Under the pieces are notes generated by a model. The model made no database searches. It had not been told where the DNA came from and saw only the letters and a list, made by a program, of their open reading frames with translations. A DNA stretch of 64,000 nucleotides, taken from positions 2,480,001 to 2,544,000 of the forward strand of contig NC_079875.1 in assembly GCF_029227915.1 (NCBI RefSeq), given 5' to 3'. The position numbers and the translations under genes are program-made. Shown in pieces: positions 36,666 through 48,209 of the stretch (its first letter is position 1; the number at the start of each line of letters is the position of its first letter). Source of the stretch: Hydractinia symbiolongicarpus. Its lineage: Eukaryota; Cnidaria; Hydrozoa; Anthoathecata; Hydractiniidae.

Positions 36666-37410
36666 GAAGCGCTACCACAGCGCCCAGTGTAATCGCTGAG
36701 TTCCGGCAATCACGTGAAATTAAGAAGAATATTTTTTCTTGGAGTCGAATTGTCTCATTTATCACATTTATCAGGTCACAGTCCAAAGTTAGTTCAATTA
36801 AGTCCCACAGTCAATCGTGTCATTGTTAAAAGCGATGCAGCCTAGTAATACCAGAAAAATATCGCTAAATACATGTTGGTAGGAATATGTGACCCAACCG
36901 TTGTAACTCAAACGAACTGACACCGTTAGAAGGTCCACGAAATGTAGTTTGTGAAACTGTCGTTAATTCTTCAGCGCGAGACAACGGCTAGGATTGGTCT
37001 CACAGTAAATATGACTTATTTATCTAAATTTTTAAATGAGGCGCTACCACAGCGCCCAGTGTAATCGCTGAGTTACGGCAAACATGTCAAATTAAGAAGA
37101 ATGTTATTTCTTGGAGTCCAATTGTCTCACTTATAACATTTATAAGGTCACAATCCAAAATCAGTTCAATTAAGTCCCACAGACAATCGTTTCACTGTTA
37201 AAAGCGATGGAATCTAGTAATATGAGAAAAATATCGCTAAATACATGTTGGTACGAATATGTGACCCAACCGTTGTAACTCAAACGGACTGACATCAATT
37301 GAAAGTCAGTCAAATGTAGTATTTGAAGCTATCTCTATTTCTTCAGCGCGCGCTAATGGCTAGGATTGGTCCCGCAGTAAAGAATGACTTATTTATCTAA
37401 ATTTTTAAAT
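36666..37410. repeat. B-type and A/C hybrid monomers
   Basis: 36666 is B-type (aatcacgtgaaattaag, ggagtcgaattg) ending with F-like aaggtccacgaaatg. 37038 starts as A (atgaggcgc, ttacggcaaacatg) and switches to C-type at ctcacttataacatt, with gcgatggaatctag. The exchange point falls between about 37105 and 37132. Confidence 0.83.
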
Positions 37411-37838
37411 GAAGCGCTACCACAGCGCCCAGTGTAATCGCTGAGTTCCGGCAATCACGTAAAATTAAGAAGAATATTTTTTCTTGGAGTCGAATTGTCT
37501 CATTTATCACATTTATCAGGTCACAGTCCAAAGTTAGTTCAATTAAGTCCCACAGTCAATCGTGTCATTGTTAAAAGCGAATCAGCCTAGTAACACCAAA
37601 AAAATATCGCTAAATACATATTACTGTGGAAATACATGTTGGTAAATACATGTTGGTACGAACGCTAAATACATGTTGGTACGAATATGTGACCCAACCG
37701 TTGTAACTGAAGCAGATTGATACCGTTAGAAAGTCAATGAAATGTAGTTTTTGAAACTGTCGCTATTTCTTCAGAGCGCGATAACGGCTAGAATTGGTCC
37801 CACAGTAAAGAATGACTTTTTTATCTAAATTTTTAGAT
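37411..37838. repeat. Monomer with 55-bp insertion, copy 1 (428 bp)
   Basis: A B-type start is followed by tcgctaaatacat, then attactgtgga, then aatacatgttggt and aaatacatgttggtacgaa in tandem, and finally cgctaaatacatgttggta into the normal sequence. The insertion therefore triplicates the taaatacatgttggt motif, the left half of the conserved palindrome. It also adds about 11 bases (attactgtgga) with no satellite counterpart that I could find. The extra sequence spans roughly 37611-37665. The same insertion is present at 38212. Confidence 0.93.
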
Positions 37839-38211
37839 GAAGCGCTCCCACAGCCCTCAGTGTAATCGCTGAGTTCCGGCAATCAGGTCAAATTAAGAAG
37901 AATGTTATTTCTTGGAGTCCAATTTTCTCATTTATCACATTTATCAGGTCACTGTCCAAAGTTAGTTCAATTAAGTCCCACAGTCAATCGTGTCATTGTT
38001 AAAAGCGATGCAGCCTAGTAATACAAGAAAAATATCGCTAAATACATGTTGGTACGAATATGTGACCCAACCGTTGTAACTCAAACGGACTGACATCAAT
38101 TGAAAGTCAGTGAAATGTAGTATTTGAAGCTATCTCTATTTCTTCAGCGCGCGCTAATGGCTAGGATTGGTCCCGCAGTAAAGAATGACTTATTTATCTA
38201 AATTTTTATAT
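37839..38211. repeat. Monomer between the two insertion-bearing copies
   Basis: A 373-bp monomer with unusual arms, agatgaagcgctcccacag then ccctcag, so the short GCGCT/AGCGC inverted repeat is lost. The middle is D-like (gtccaattttctc) and the end is D/C-like (acggactgacatcaattg, tttgaagctatctc). Together with 37411 it forms an 801-bp unit whose first member is repeated at 38212. Confidence 0.82.
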
Positions 38212-38638
38212 GAAGCGCTACCACAGCGCCCAGTGTAATCGCTGAGTTCTGGCAATCACGTAAAATTAAGAAGAATATTTTTTCTTGGAGTCGAATTGTT
38301 TCATTTATCACATTTATCAGGTCACAGCCAAAGTTAGTTCAATTAAGTCCCACAGTCAATCGTGTCATTGTTAAAAGCGAATCAGCCTAGTAACACCAAA
38401 AAAATATCGCTAAATACATATTACTGTGGAAATACATGTTGGTAAATACATGTTGGTACGAACGCTAAATACATGTTGGTACGAATATGTGACCCAACCG
38501 TTGTAACTGAAGCGGATTGATACCGTTAGAAAATCAATGAAATGTAGTTTTTGAAACTGTCGCTATTCCTTCAGCGCGCGATAACGGCTAGGATTGGTCC
38601 CACGGTAAAGAATGAATTATTTATCTGAATTTTTAAAT
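38212..38638. repeat. Monomer with 55-bp insertion, copy 2 (427 bp)
   Basis: Carries the same insertion as 37411-37838, offset 801 bp, including the non-satellite attactgtgga and the repeated aatacatgttggt. It is one base shorter (cacagccaaag for cacagtccaaag). An insertion this specific cannot have arisen twice, so the copy was made by duplication of a two-monomer segment. Confidence 0.93.
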
Positions 38639-38963
38639 GAAGCGCTGCCACAGCGCCCAGTGTAATCGCTGAGTTCCGGCAATCATGTCAAATAAAGATG
38701 AATGTTTTTTCTTGGAATTCAATTGTCTCATTTATCACATGTATCAGGTCACAGTCCAAAGTTAGTTCAATTAAGTCCCACATTCAATCGTTTCACTGTT
38801 AAAAGCGATGCAACCTAGTAATAACAGATAAATATCGCTAAATACATGTTTGTACGAATATGTGACGAATATATTTAAAACTCTCTCTATTTCTTCAGCT
38901 CGCGCTAACGGCTAGGATTGGTCCCACAGTTAAAAAGTGACTTTTTTATCTTAATTTTTAAAT
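38639..38963. repeat. First 325-bp short monomer
   Basis: The earliest copy of a deletion class that is common to the right and absent to the left. After tgtttgtacgaatatgtg the sequence reads acgaatatatttaaaac and then ctctctatttc. Compared with D-type monomers of 374 bp, 49 bp net are lost, covering caaccgttg through gtgaaatgtag. At the junction acgaatat occurs twice (38854-38861 and 38865-38872), so the gap was closed with a short copy of the flank. Both abutting inverted repeats described at 10071-10111 are removed. Confidence 0.94.
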
Positions 38964-40826
38964 GAAACGCTACCACAGCGCCCAGTGTAATCGCTGAGTT
39001 ACGGCAAACATGTCATTTTAAGAAGAATGTTATTTCTTGGAGTCCAATTGTCTCACTTTCACATTTATAAGGTCACAGCATGAAATCAGTTCAAATAAGT
39101 CCCACAGTCAATCGTTTCATTGTTAAAAGCGATACAACCTAGTAATACCGGAGAATGTATCACGAAATACATGTTGGTACGAATATGTGACCCAACCGTT
39201 GTAACTCAAACGAACTGACACCGTTAGAAAGTCAATGAAATGTACTTTTTGAAACTGTAGCTAATTCTTCAGCGCGAGATAACGGCTAGGATTGGTCCCA
39301 CAGTAAAAAATGATTAATTAATCAAAATTTTTAAATGAAGCACTACCACAGCGTCCAGTGTAATCGCTGAGTTTCGGCAATCAGGTCAAATTAAGAAGAA
39401 TGTTATTTCTTGGAGTCCAATTTTCTCATTTATCACATTTATCAGGTCACAGTCCAAATTTAGTTCAAATAAGTCCCACAGTCAATCGTTTCATTGTTAA
39501 AAGCGATGCAGCCTAGTAATACCAGAAAAATATCGCTAAATACATGTTGGTAAGAATATGTGACCCAACCGTTGTAACTCAAACGAACTGACACCGTTAG
39601 AAAGTCAATGAAATGTACTTTGTGAAACTGTCGTTAATTCTTCAGCGCGAGATAACGGCTAGGATTGGTCCCACAGTAAAAAATGTCTCATTAATCTAAA
39701 TTTTTAAGTGAACCACGACCACAGCGTCCAGTGTAATCGCTGAGTTCCGGCAATCAGGTCAAATTAAGAAGAATGCTATTTCTTGGAGTACAATTATCTC
39801 ACTTATAACATTTATAAGGTCACAGTCCAAAATCAGTTCAATTACGTCCCACAGTCAATCGTTTCATTGTTAAAATCGATGCAGCCTAGTAATACCAGAA
39901 AAATATCGCTAAATACATGTTGGTATGAGTATGTGACCCAACCGTTGTAACTCAAACGAACTGACACAGTTAGAAAGTCAATGAAATGTACTTTGTGAAA
40001 CTGTCGTTAATTCTTCAGCGCGAGATAACGGCTAGGATTGGTCCCACAGTAAAAAATGACTCATTAATCTAAATTTTTCAATGAACCACTACCACAGCGT
40101 CCAGTGTAATCGCTGAGTTCCGGCAATCAGGTCAAATTAAGAAGAATGTTATTTCTTGGAGTACAATTGTCTCACTTATAACATTTATAAGGTCACAGTC
40201 CAAAATCAGTACAATTAAGTCCCACATTCAATCGTTTCACTGTTAAAAGCGGTGGAATCTAGTAATATGAGAAAAATATCGCTAAATACATGTTGGTACG
40301 AATATGTGACCCAACCGTTGTAACTAAAACGGACTGACATCAATTGAAAGTCAATGAAATGTAGTATTTGAAACTATCTCTATTTCTTTAGCGCGCTAAC
40401 GGCTAGGATTGGTCCCGCAGTAAAGAATGACTTATTTATCTAAATTTTCAAATGAAGCGCTACCACAGCGCCAAGTGTAATCGCTGAGTTCCGGCAATCA
40501 CGTGAAATTAAGAAGAATATTTTTTCTTGGAGTCCAATTGTCTCATTTATCACATTTATCAGGTCACAGTCCAAAGTTAGTTCAATTAAGTCCCACAGTC
40601 AATCGTGTCATTGTTAAAAGCGATGGAATCTAGTAATATGAGAAAAATATCGCTAAATACATGTTGGTACGAATATGTGACCCAACCATTGAAACTCAAA
40701 CGGACTTACACCGTTAGAAAATCAATGAAATGTAGTTTTTGAAACTGTCGCTATTCCTTCAGCGCGCGATAACGGCTAGGATTGGTCCCACGGTAAAGAA
40801 TGACTTATTTATCTGAATTTTTAAAT
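38964..40826. repeat. Mixed A, D, F and C-type monomers
   Basis: Monomers at 38964 (A start, then B-like acgaactgacacc), 39337 (D-like, gtttcggcaatcagg), 39710 and 40083 (F: gtgaaccacgacc, atgaaccactacc, both with ggagtacaatt) and 40454 (B start, ending with aaccattgaaactc and attccttcagcgcgcg). No unit repeats within this stretch. The last monomer introduces the ccattgaaactcaaacgg variant that characterises the right third of the window. Confidence 0.82.
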
Positions 40827-42643
40827 GAAGCGCTGCCACAGCGCCCAGTGTAATCGCTGAGTTCCGGCAATCATGTCAAATTAAGATGAATGTTTTTTCT
40901 TGGAATTCAATTGTCTCATTTATCACATGTATCAGGTCACAATCCAAAGTTAGTTCAATTAAGTCCCACATTCAATCGTTTCACTGTTAAAAGCGATGCA
41001 ACCTAGTAATAACAGATAAATATCGCTAAATACATGTTTGTACGAATATGTGACGAATATATTTAAAACTCTCTCTATTTCTTCAACTCGCGCTAACGGC
41101 TAAGATTGGTCCCACAGTTAAAAAGTGACTTTTTTATCTTAATTTTTAAATGAAGCGCTACCACAGCGCCCAGTGTAATCGCTGAGTTACGGCAAACATG
41201 TCAAATTAGGAAGAATGTTATTTCTTAGAGTCCAATTCTCTCACTTTCACATTTATAAGGTCACAGCATGAAATCAGTTCAAATAAGTCCCACAGTCAAT
41301 CGTTTCATTGTTAAAAGCGATGCAACCTAGTAATACCGGAGAATATACCACGAAATACATGTTGGTACGAATATGTGACTCAACCGTTGTAACTCAATCG
41401 GATTAATGCTGTTAGAAAGTCAGTGTAATGTAGTTTTTGAAACGCTCTCTACTTCTTCAGCGCGCGATAACGGCTAGGATTGGTCCCGCAGTAAAGAATG
41501 ACTTATTTATCTAAATTTTTAAATGAAGCGCTACCACAGCGCCCAGTGTAATCGCCGAGTTCCGGCAATTACGTGAAATTAAGAAGAATGTTTTTTCTTG
41601 GAGTCGAATTCTCTCATTTATCACATTTATCAGGTCATAGTCCAAAGTTAGTTCACTTAAGTCCCACAGTCAATCGTGTCATTGTTAAAAGCGATGCAGC
41701 CTAGTAATACCAGAAAAATATCGCTAAATACATGTTGGTACGAATATGTGACCCAACCGTTGTAACTCAAACGAACTGACACGGTTAGAAAGTCAATGAA
41801 ATGTACTTTTTGAAACTGTCGCTAATTCTTCAGCGGGAGATAACGACTAGGATTGGTCCCACAGTAAAAAATGACTTAATAATCAAAATTTTTAAATGAA
41901 GCACTACCACAGCGTCCAGTGTAATCGCTGAGTTCCGGCAATCACGTGAAATTAAGAAGAACATTTTTTCTTGGAGTCGAATTCTCTCATTTATCACATT
42001 TATCAGGTCATAGTCCAAAGTTAGTTCACTTAAGTCCCACAGTCAATCGTGTCATTGTTAAAAGCGATGCAGCCTAGTAATACCAGAAAAATATCGCTAA
42101 ATACATGTTGGTACGATCATGTGACCCAACCGTTGTAACTCAAACGGACTGACATCAATTGAAAGTCAGTGAAATGTAGTATTTGAAACTATCTCTATTT
42201 CTTCAGCGCGCGCTAACGGCTAGGATTGGTCCCGCAGTAAAGAATGACTTATTTATCTAAATTTTTAAATGAAGCGCTACCACAGCGCCCAGAGTAATCG
42301 CTGAGTTCCGGCAATCACGTGAAATTAAGAAGAACATTTTTTCTTGGAGTCCAATTGTCTCATTTATCACATTTATCAGGTCACAGTCCAAAGTTAGTTC
42401 AATTAAGTCCCACAGTCAATCGTGTCATTGTTAAAAGCGATGGAATCTAGTAATATGAGAAAAATATCGCTAAATACATGTTGGTACGAATATGTGACCC
42501 AACCATTGAAACTCAAACGGACTTACACCGTTAGAAAATCAATGAAATGTAGTTTTTGAAACTGTCGCTATTCCTTCAGCGCGCGATAACGGCTAGGATT
42601 GGTCCCACGGTAAAGAATGACTTATTTATCTGAATTTTTAAAT
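40827..42643. repeat. Pentameric higher-order repeat with short monomer, copy 1 (1,817 bp)
   Basis: Monomers 40827 (325 bp), 41152 (A), 41525 (B: tcgccgagttccgg, aattacgtg), 41898 and 42271. Repeated at 42644-44460 with all boundaries offset by 1,817 bp. The fourth monomer is not a faithful match: from about 41940 to 42050 it carries sequence of the preceding monomer (ggagtcgaattctctc, caggtcatagtcc, gttcacttaagtccc). Copy 2 keeps the D-like version (gtttcggcaatcagg). The minus-strand 62-codon frame at 41830-42018 lies in this patch and is non-coding. Confidence 0.92.
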
Positions 42644-44460
42644 GAAGCGCTGCCACAGCGCCCAGTGTAATCGCTGAGTTCCGGCAATCATGTCAAATTA
42701 AGATGAATGTTTTTTCTTGGAATTCAATTGTCTCATTTATCACATGTATCAGGTCACAATCCAAAGTTAGTTCAATTAAGTCCCACATTCAATCGTTTCA
42801 CTGTTAAAAGCGATGCAACCTAGTAATAACAGATAAATATCGCTAAATACATGTTTGTACGAATATGTGACGAATATATTTAAAACTCTCTCTATTTCTT
42901 CAACTCGCGCTAACGGCTAAGATTGGTCCCACAGTTAAAAAGTGACTTTTTTATCTTAATTTTTAAATGAAGCGCTACCACAGCGCCCAGTGTAATCGCT
43001 GAGTTACGGCAAACATGTCAAATTAGGAAGAATGTTATTTCTTAGAGTCCAATTCTCTCACTTTCACATTTATAAGGTCACAGCATGAAATCAGTTCAAA
43101 TAAGTCCCACAGTCAATCGTTTCATTGTTAAAAGCGATGCAACCTAGTAATACCGGAGAATATATCACGAAATACATGTTGGTACGAATATGTGACTCAA
43201 CCGTTGTAACTCAATCGGATTAATGCTGTTAGAAAGTCAGTGTAATGTAGTTTTTGAAACGCTCTCTACTTCTTCAGCGCGCGATAACGGCTAGGATTGG
43301 TCCCGCAGTAAAGAATGACTTATTTATCTAAATTTTTAAATGAAGCGCTACCACAGCGCCCAGTGTAATCGCCGAGTTCCGGCAATTACGTGAAATTAAG
43401 AAGAATATTTTTTCTTGGAGTCGAATTGTCTCATTTATCACATTTATCAGGTCATAGTCCAAAGTTAGTTCACTTAAGTCCCACAGTCAATCGTGTCATT
43501 GTTAAAAGCGATGCAGCCTAGTAATACCAGAAAAATATCGCTAAATACATGTTGGTACGAATATGTGACCCAACCGTTGTAACTCAAACGAACTGACACG
43601 GTTAGAAAGTCAATGAAATGTACTTTTTGAAACTGTCGCTAATTCTTCAGCGGGAGATAACGACTAGGATTGGTCCCACAGTAAAAAATGACTTAATAAT
43701 CAAAATTTTTAAATGAAGCACTACCACAGCGTCCAGTGTAATCGCTGAGTTTCGGCAATCAGGTCAAATTAAGAAGAATGTTATTTCTTGGAGTCCAATT
43801 TTCTCATTTATCACATTTATCAGGTCACAGTCCAAAGTTAGTTCAATTAAGTCCCACAGTCAATCGTTTCATTGTTAAAAGCGATGCAGCCTAGTAATAC
43901 CAGAAAAATATCGCTAAATACATGTTGGTACGATCATGTGACCCAACCGTTGTAACTCAAACGGACTGACATCAATTGAAAGTCAGTGAAATGTAGTATT
44001 TGAAACTATCTCTATTTCTTCAGCGCGCGCTAACGGCTAGGATTGGTCCCGCAGTAAAGAATGACTTATTTATCTAAATTTTTAAATGAAGCGCTACCAC
44101 AGCGCCCAGAGTAATCGCTGAGTTCCGGCAATCACGTGAAATTAAGAAGAACATTTTTTCTTGGAGTCCAATTGTCTCATTTATCACATTTATCAGGTCA
44201 CAGTCCAAAGTTAGTTCAATTAAGTCCCACAGTCAATCGTGTCATTGTTAAAAGCGAATCAGCCTAGTAATACCAGAAAAATATCGCTAAATACATGTTG
44301 GTACGAATATGTGACCCAACCGTTGTAACTCAAACGAACTGACACCGTTAGAAAGTCAATGAAATGTACTTTTTGAAACTGTAGCTAATTCTTCAGCGCG
44401 AGATAACGGCTAGGATTGGTCCCACAGTAAAAAATGACTCATTAATCTAAATTTTTATAT
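42644..44460. repeat. Pentameric higher-order repeat with short monomer, copy 2 (1,817 bp)
   Basis: Monomers 42644 (325 bp), 42969, 43342, 43715 and 44088 repeat 40827-42643. Shared rare variants include cttcaactcgcgctaacgg, ggctaagattgg, ttcttagagtccaattctc, attaatgctgttag, tcagtgtaatgtag and cagcgggagataacgactagg. The unit ends inside 44088, where gcgaatcagcctag replaces the gcgatggaatctag of the first copy. Confidence 0.92.
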
Positions 44461-45193
44461 GAACCACTACCACAGCGTCCAGTGTAATCGCTGAGTTCCG
44501 GCAATTAGGTCAACTTAAGAAGAATGTTATTTCTTGGAGTCCAATTTTCTCATTTATCACATTTATCAGGTCACTGTCCAAAGTTAGTTCAATTATGTCA
44601 CACAGTCAATCGTTTCATTGTTAAAAGCGATGCAACCTAGTAATACCAGAAAAATATCGCTAAATACATGTTGGTACTAATATGTGACCCAACCATTGAA
44701 ACTCAAACGAACTGACACCGTTAGAAAGTCAATGAAATGTACTTTGTGAAACTGTCGTTAATTCTTCAGCGCGAGATAACGGCTAGGATTGGTCCCACAG
44801 TAAAAAATGACTCATTAATCTAAATTTTTATATGAACCACTACCACAGCGTCCAGTGTAATCGCTGAGTTCCGGCAATTAGGTCAACTTAAGAAGAATGT
44901 TATTTCTTGGAGTCCAATTTTCTCATTTATCACATTTATCAGGTCACTGTCCAAAGTTAGTTCAATTATGTCACACAGTCAATCGTTTCATTGTTAAAAG
45001 CGATGCAACCTAGTAATACCAGAAAGATATCGCTAAATACATGTTGGTACTAATATGTGACCCAACCATTGAAACTCAAACGGACTTACACCGTTAGAAA
45101 ATCAATGAAATGTAGTTTTTGAAACTGTCGCTATTCCTTCAGCGCGAGATAACGGCTAGGATTGGTCCCACGGTAAAGAACGACTTATTTATT
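44461..45193. repeat. Single-monomer partial duplication, F-type
   Basis: Monomers 44461 and 44834 share tatatgaaccactacc, ggcaattaggtcaac, tcactgtccaaag, attatgtcacacag and ggtactaatatg, none common elsewhere. The match ends after aaccattgaaactcaaacg, where the first continues aactgacacc and the second gacttacacc. Roughly the first 250 bp are duplicated. The second copy runs into the deletion at 45193. Confidence 0.88.
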
Positions 45194-45506
45194 CAGCGCC
45201 CAGTGTAATCGCTGGGTTCCGGCAATCATGTCAAATTAAGATGAATGTTTTTTCTTGGAATTCAATTGTCTCATTTATCACATGTATCAGGTCACAGTCC
45301 AAAGTTAGTTCAATTAAATCCCACATTCAATCGTTTCACTGTTAAAAGCGATGCAACCTAGTAATAACAGATAAATATCGCTAAATACATATTTGTACGA
45401 ATATGTGACGAATATGTTTAAAACTCTCTCTATTTCTTCAGCTCGCGCTAACGGCTAGGATTGGTCCCACAGTTAAAAAGTGAGTTTTTTATCTTAATTT
45501 TTAAAT
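45194..45506. repeat. Short monomer that also lacks its 5' arm
   Basis: At 45192-45194 the sequence jumps from acttatttat to tcagcgcccagtg, omitting about 25 bp net: the A/T tract and the first GCGCT arm. The monomer then also carries the 325-class junction (gtgacgaatatgtttaaaac near 45407-45426) and an altered palindrome, acatatttgtacgaa. It is the only short monomer with two deletions. Confidence 0.88.
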
Positions 45507-46020
45507 GAAGCGCTACCACAGCGCCCAGTGTAATCGCTGAGTTACGGCAAACATGTCAAATTAAGAAGAATGTTATTTCTTGGAGTGCATTTGTCTCACT
45601 TTCACATTTATAAGGTCACAGCATGAAATCAGTTCAAATAAGTCCCACAGTCAATCGTTTCATTTTTAAAAGCGATGCAACCTAGTAATACCGGAGAATA
45701 TATCACGAAATACATGTTAGTACGAATATGTGACTCAACCGTTGTAACTCAATCGGATTAATACTATTAGAAAGTCAGTGAAATGTAGTTTTTGAAACAC
45801 TCTCTACTTCTTCAGCGCGCGATAACGGCTAGGATTGGTCCCGCTGTAAAGAATGACTTATTTATCTAAATTTTTTCAACCGTTGTAACTCAAACGAACT
45901 GACACCGTTAGAAAGTCAATGATATGTACTTTGTGAAACTGTCGTTAATTCTTCAGCGCGAGATAACGGCTAGGATTGGTCCCACAGTAAACAATGACTT
46001 ATTAATCTAAATTTTTAAAT
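45507..46020. repeat. A-type monomer followed by a ~141-bp monomer remnant
   Basis: The A monomer from 45507 is intact up to ttatctaaattttt near 45876. It then joins directly to caaccgttgtaactcaaacg, so about 232 bp of the next monomer, from its phasing motif to its palindrome, are missing. The remnant continues normally (acactgacacc-type end, tactttgtgaaactg) into the F monomer at 46021. The junction falls in a T run, consistent with slippage or end joining. It is single-copy in the window. Confidence 0.9.
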
Positions 46021-46393
46021 GAACCACTACCACAGCGTCCAGTGTAATCGCTGAGTTCCGGCAGCCAGGTCAAATTAAGAAGAATGTTATTTATTGGAGT
46101 ACAATTGTCTCACTTATAACATTTATAAGGTCACAGTCCAAAATCAGTTCAATTAAGTCCCACACCCAATCGTTTCACTGTTAAAAGCGATGGAATCTAG
46201 TAACATGAGAAAAATATTGCTAAATACATGTTGGTACGAATATGTCACCCAACAGTTGTAACTCAAACGAACTGACACCGTTAGAAACTCAATGAAATGT
46301 ACTTTTTGAAACTATCGCTAATTCTTCAGCGCGAGATAACGGTTAGGATTGGTCCCACAGTAAAAAATGACTTATTAATCAAAATTTTTAAAT
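46021..46393. repeat. F-to-C hybrid monomer
   Basis: Starts atgaaccactacc with ccggcagccaggtc, has ttattggagtacaattg, and continues C-like with gcgatggaatctag and atgagaaaaatattgc. It carries two private changes near the conserved motif, tatgtcacccaacagttg in place of tatgtgacccaaccgttg. Confidence 0.82.
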
Positions 46394-48209
46394 GAAGCAC
46401 TACCACAGCGTCCAGTGTAATCGCTGAGTTCCGGCAATCAGGTCAACTTAAGAAGAATGTTATTTCTTGGAGTCCAATTTTCTCATTTATCACATTTATC
46501 AGGTCACTGTCCAAAGTTAGTTCAATTAAGTCCCACAGTCAATCGTTTCATTGTTAAAAGCGATGCAACCTAGTAATACCAGAAAAATATCGCTAAATAC
46601 ATGTTTGTACGAATATGTGACGAATATATTTACAACTGTCTCTATTTCTTCACCGCGCGCTAACGGCTAGGATTGGTTCCACAGTTAAAAAGTGACTTTT
46701 TTATCTTAATTTTTAAATGAATCGCTACCACAGCGCCCGGTGTAACCGCTGAGTTGCGGCAATCATGTCAAATTAAGAAGAATGTTATTTCTTGGAGTCC
46801 AATTGTCTCACTTTCACATTTATAAGGTCACAGTCCAAAATCAGTTCATTTAAGTCCCACAGTCAATCGTTTTGCTGTTAAAAGCGATACAACCTAGTAA
46901 CACCGGAAAGATATCACGAAATACATGTTGGTACGAATGTGTGACTCAACCGTTGTAACTCAATCGGATTAATACTGTTAGAAAGTCAGTGAAATGTACT
47001 TTTTAAAACGCTCTCTACTTCTTCAGCGCGCGATAACGGCTAGGATTGGTCCAGCAGTAAAGAATGACTTATTTATCTAAATTTTTAAATGATGCGCTAC
47101 CATAGCACCCAGTGTAATCGCTCAGTACCGGAAATTATGTCAAATTAAAAAGAATGTTATTTCTTGAAGTTCAATTGTCTCACGTATACCATTTATAAGA
47201 TCACAGTCCAAAATCAGTTCTATTTAGTCCCATAGTCAATCGTTTCACTGTTAAAAGCGATGCAACCTATTAATATGAGAAAAATATCGCTAAATACATG
47301 TTGGTACGAATATGTGACGCAACCGTTGTAACTAAAGCGGATTGATACCGTTAGAAAGTCAATGAAATGTAGTTTTTAAAAATATCGCTATTCCTTCAGC
47401 GCGCGATGACGGCTAGGATTGGTCCCACGGTAAAGAATGACTTATTTATCTGAATTTTTAAATGAAGCGCTGCCACAGCGCCCAGTGTAATCGCTGAGTT
47501 CCGGCAATCATGTCAAATTAAGATGAATGTTTTTTCTTGGAATTCAATTGTCTCATTTATCACATGTATCAGGTCACACACCAAAATTAGTTCAATTAAG
47601 TCCCACATTTAATCGCTTCACTGTTAAAAGCGATGCAACCTAGTAATACCAGAAAAATATCGCTAAATACATGTCGGTACGAATATGTGACCCAACCGTT
47701 GTGACTCAAACGAACTGACACCGTTAGAATGTCAATGATATGCACTTTTTGAAACTGTCGCTAATTCTTCAGCGCGAGATAACGGTTAGGATTGGTCCCA
47801 CAGTAAAAAATGACTTATTAATCAAAATTTTTAAATGAAGCACTACCACAGCGTCCAGTGTAATCGCTGAGTTCCGGCAATCAGGTCAAATTAAGAAGAG
47901 TGTTATTTCTTGGAGTCCAACTTTCTCATTTATCACATTTATCAGGTCACAGTCCAAAGTTAGTTCAATTAAGTCCCACAGTCAATCGTTTCATTGTTAA
48001 AAGCGATGCAACCTAGTAATACTAGAAAAATATCGCTAAATACATGTTGGTACGAATATGTGACCCCAGCATTGAATCTCAAACGGACTTACACCGTTAG
48101 AAAATCAATGAAATGTAGTTTTCGAAACTGTCGCTATTCCTTCAGTGCGCGATGACGGCTAGGATTTGTCCCACGGTAAAGAATGACTTATTTATATGTA
48201 TTTTTAAAT
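46394..48209. repeat. Pentameric unit with short monomer, right family, copy 1 (1,816 bp)
   Basis: Monomers 46394 (325 bp), 46719 (cccggtgtaaccgctgag), 47091 (ctaccatagcaccc, gctcagtaccgg), 47464 (ctgccacagcgccc, cttggaattcaattg) and 47837 (D-like). The order and 1,816-bp spacing recur from 48210. Divergence from the next unit is clearly higher than between the 40.8-44.5 kb copies, so this amplification looks older. Confidence 0.85.
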
